DNA of 8,545 nt from Clostridiales bacterium UBA1446 (GTDB lineage Bacteria > Bacillota > Clostridia > Oscillospirales > Oscillospiraceae): positions 4,573 to 13,117 of the forward strand of contig DCTG01000134.1 of assembly GCA_002329245.1 (NCBI GenBank). The letters are read 5' to 3'. Position numbers and translations under genes: made by a program. The stretch's first letter is position 1; each line of letters opens with the position of its first letter. This document shows positions 6,184-8,545 of the stretch, in pieces. The notes beneath the pieces are model-generated. The model did not search any database, was not told the origin of the DNA, and saw nothing but the letters and a program-made list of their open reading frames with translations.

Positions 6184-8545
6184 ATGGGAGCGAACAGCAT
6201 ACTTCGCTTGGACAGAAAGGATTGTACGGGCTGCGGCGCCTGTTATAACACCTGCCCCGTGGACGCGATTTCCATGCAGCGCGACGCGGAAGGCTTCCTG
6301 TTTCCCGTGGTCGATGAGGGCAAATGCACCAACTGCGGCCTGTGCAGCAGGGCCTGCGCGGCGCTGAACCCTTCGTTTGTCAATGCGAAGAACCCTGCCT
6401 GCTATGCCGTTTGGGCAGACGACGAGATACGCGAGGTCAGCTCGTCGGGCGGCATGTTCTCGCTGGTCGCCGACTATATCCTTGACAGGGGCGGGTACGT
6501 GTGCGGCGCGGCGTATTCGGACGACTATATGTCCGTTCGCCACATTATCATATCCGACAAGGCCGACCTTCCCAGGCTCCGCGGCTCCAAATACGTCCAG
6601 AGCGACACCGGGACCGTATATAAAGAGATACGCGCCCTGCTTGACGCGGATAAATACGTGCTGTTTACCGGCTGTCCGTGCCAGGTAGCCGGGATGTACG
6701 CTTTTTTGGGTAGAGAATACGAGAAGCTGCTGACGCTTGATATTGTTTGTCATGGCGCTAATTCTCTTAAGGCCTACCATAAATTCCTTGAGGAGCGCGC
6801 AAAGGGCCGTACCATAGAAAAGGTGGATTTCAGGGAAAAAAAGGTATATCGTTGGTCTACCCCCACGACCATCTATTTTACCGACGGCAGTGTGTTCAGA
6901 GCGCCTTGGAATGTATGCACATGGTATAAAGGATTTTTGAACGGCGTTATCAATCGTAATGTTTGCGGGCACTGCCCGTACGCACAGCCACAAAGGCAGG
7001 GGGACATTACCCTTGCGGACTTTTGGCAGATACATAGGTATGACCCGACGCTGGATGACAGGAGGGGGACGTCCCTCGTTCTGGTGAACAGTGCAAAAGG
7101 CGAGGCCGTGTTCAGCGACATCCGGAAAAACATGAAGTTGTGCCAAAAAGTACCCATTCAGCATGCTTTACAATATAATGGACAGCTTCACACACCGCAA
7201 AAACCGCATCCGCGCAGGTCAAGGTTTTTTGATATGCTGGACAAACACGGCTATGATAAAGCTGTTGATTATACTTTGCATGATAAATATCATGTCGGAT
7301 TGATGGGATTTTGGACCAGCTGCAACTATGGCAGTATCCTGACCTATTACGCCCTGCATCAAATTATAAGGTCATTCGGCCTGTCGGTTTTAATGATAGA
7401 AAAGCCATATATCTGGGAAAATGACATAGAGTACACGGACACACATGCCAGAGTGTTTGGAAAGGAATTCTATCAAATCAGCAAACGCCGCCGTTTGAAC
7501 GAACTGCGGGTCTTGAACGATCATTGCGAAATGTTCATGATCGGCTCGGACCAGGCTTGGCGGTATGAGATTTCCAAACACTATGGTTATTGTATGTTCC
7601 TTGATTTCGCGGACGACGAGAAGAAGAAGATCGCATACGCGACATCGTTTGGCGGGGAAGGGTATTACTCTACCGAAGATTACCGCCGGAAAGCCGCCTT
7701 CTATTTGCAGCGTATGGATGCGATATCGGTCCGGGAGGAGCAGGCCGTCAGGATATGCAAAGAGACCTTCAACGCGGAGGCCACGCATGTCCTAGACCCG
7801 ATTTTCGTGTGTGATATGGAGAATTACGAGTCCCTGATTGCGGACGCTGATGCCAGCGAAGAAGGGGATTATATCGTCACATATATTCTGGACCCTACCC
7901 CGGAAAAGCGCAAAGCCCTGCTGGACGCGTCCAGCCGCCTAAACATGAAGCTGGTCAACATATTGGACGGGCTGCCGCTAAAATTCCCCGGGAACAAACA
8001 AAAACTGGGCCTTGACAATATAAAAGAGAACGTATCGGCTAAGGAATTCTTGTATTATTTCAAAAACAGCAAGTTTGTGATAACGGATTCGTTCCACGGC
8101 ACATGCTTTGCCATACTGTTCAAAAAACCCTTTATTTCGATTGCCAATGCAAGTAGAGGGATACCCAGGTTTGTTTCGATACTGTCTCAGCTGGGATTGC
8201 CCGACCGGCTGGTATACAACGCGATGGAGATAGAAGGCAAAGATTATCTTTTTAATGACATCGATTACGACAAGGTATACGAAATACTTGAACGGGAGAA
8301 GGCGCGCAGCCTGAAATGGCTCAAGGACGCGCTGGAGGCGCCCAAGGCGCCCCGCCCGTCCGCGTATGACATCCTGAGCCGGGAAAACGACGCGCTGCGC
8401 GAGCGCATCGATAAGCTGAACGGGGAACTGGACACGATAAAGAAGGCGCTCAAGCTTCAGAAGGAAGCCGCCAAGCCAAAACCCAAACCCCAAAAAAAGA
8501 GCAAAGCCGCAAAGTTTCGCGCCAGCCTGAAAAAGAACGGCTTGC
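6184..8545 (+). CDS. Ferredoxin-FrhB-like/polysaccharide pyruvyl transferase fusion, 3' end outside window
   Basis: The frame is open for 787 codons with no stop and leaves the window. Residues 11-60 form a ferredoxin domain with two [4Fe-4S] motifs: Cys14, 17, 20, 24 (CTGCGACYNTC) and Cys48, 51, 54, 58. Residues about 72-330 match the coenzyme F420 hydrogenase/dehydrogenase beta-subunit (FrhB) type: SSSGGMFS (87-94), GCPCQVAG (163-170), DIVCHG (186-191), CGHCPYA (261-267) and GDITLADFW (273-281). Residues about 370-690 are a polysaccharide pyruvyl transferase (CsaB/WcaK type): GFWTSCNYGSIL (375-386), IGSDQAW (453-459), LDPIF (537-541) and ITDSFHGTCFA (633-643). A coiled coil (about 727-760) and a Lys/Pro-rich tail follow. 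The third domain would put a ketal pyruvate on a glycan sugar from phosphoenolpyruvate; the role of the redox domains in glycan loci is unclear. The start has GGGAGGA at 6172-6178. All catalytic-looking motifs appear intact. Confidence 0.9.
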   Translation, partial: MGANSILRLDRKDCTGCGACYNTCPVDAISMQRDAEGFLFPVVDEGKCTNCGLCSRACAALNPSFVNAKNPACYAVWADDEIREVSSSGGMFSLVADYILDRGGYVCGAAYSDDYMSVRHIIISDKADLPRLRGSKYVQSDTGTVYKEIRALLDADKYVLFTGCPCQVAGMYAFLGREYEKLLTLDIVCHGANSLKAYHKFLEERAKGRTIEKVDFREKKVYRWSTPTTIYFTDGSVFRAPWNVCTWYKGFLNGVINRNVCGHCPYAQPQRQGDITLADFWQIHRYDPTLDDRRGTSLVLVNSAKGEAVFSDIRKNMKLCQKVPIQHALQYNGQLHTPQKPHPRRSRFFDMLDKHGYDKAVDYTLHDKYHVGLMGFWTSCNYGSILTYYALHQIIRSFGLSVLMIEKPYIWENDIEYTDTHARVFGKEFYQISKRRRLNELRVLNDHCEMFMIGSDQAWRYEISKHYGYCMFLDFADDEKKKIAYATSFGGEGYYSTEDYRRKAAFYLQRMDAISVREEQAVRICKETFNAEATHVLDPIFVCDMENYESLIADADASEEGDYIVTYILDPTPEKRKALLDASSRLNMKLVNILDGLPLKFPGNKQKLGLDNIKENVSAKEFLYYFKNSKFVITDSFHGTCFAILFKKPFISIANASRGIPRFVSILSQLGLPDRLVYNAMEIEGKDYLFNDIDYDKVYEILEREKARSLKWLKDALEAPKAPRPSAYDILSRENDALRERIDKLNGELDTIKKALKLQKEAAKPKPKPQKKSKAAKFRASLKKNGL

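Overview
The window looks like an accessory stretch of a Firmicutes genome, probably a gut-type member of the Clostridia. This rests on purine-rich Shine-Dalgarno sites, a clostridial-style large serine recombinase, a lipoprotein signal of the usual bacterial type, and a surface-glycan cluster carrying a ferredoxin/FrhB-type protein, which is common in anaerobes. The species cannot be named from the sequence alone. No tRNA, rRNA or CRISPR array was seen.

Region 1 (1-835) is visibly AT-rich. It holds two small, closely spaced genes for envelope proteins: a 62-residue single-span membrane protein and a 205-residue lipoprotein. Neither is recognised. Both use the same ribosome-binding sequence.

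Region 2 (842-2494) is a GC-richer large serine recombinase gene. It starts six bases after the lipoprotein stop, in the same frame, with no visible ribosome-binding site. It probably marks one edge of a mobile element. A perfect 13-bp inverted repeat resembling a terminator lies inside its 3' coding end.

Region 3 (2495-2916) has no convincing gene. It begins with degenerate repeats (GGGCCGAC; CCGGC..AGGACCA.CCGA) that resemble the repeated ends of IS21-family elements. It also holds a strong sigma-A-type promoter (TGGACA-17-TATAAT) and a leader of about 300 nt with several hairpins, one followed by five T's. This leader could be an attenuation or antitermination control region for the genes downstream.

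Region 4 (2917-8545) is a one-direction cluster with short gaps: a TylF-like class I methyltransferase, two related family-2 (GT-A) glycosyltransferases, and a long open frame that runs off the window. The last one fuses an eight-cysteine ferredoxin domain and an FrhB-like domain to a polysaccharide pyruvyl transferase domain, then a coiled coil and a lysine-rich tail. The likely combined role is to build and decorate (methyl, pyruvyl) a cell-surface or capsular glycan. No polymerase, flippase or initiating transferase is in the window, so the locus must continue to the right. Three of the four glycan proteins carry an added coiled coil and all are basic at one end, which may point to membrane attachment or assembly into a complex.
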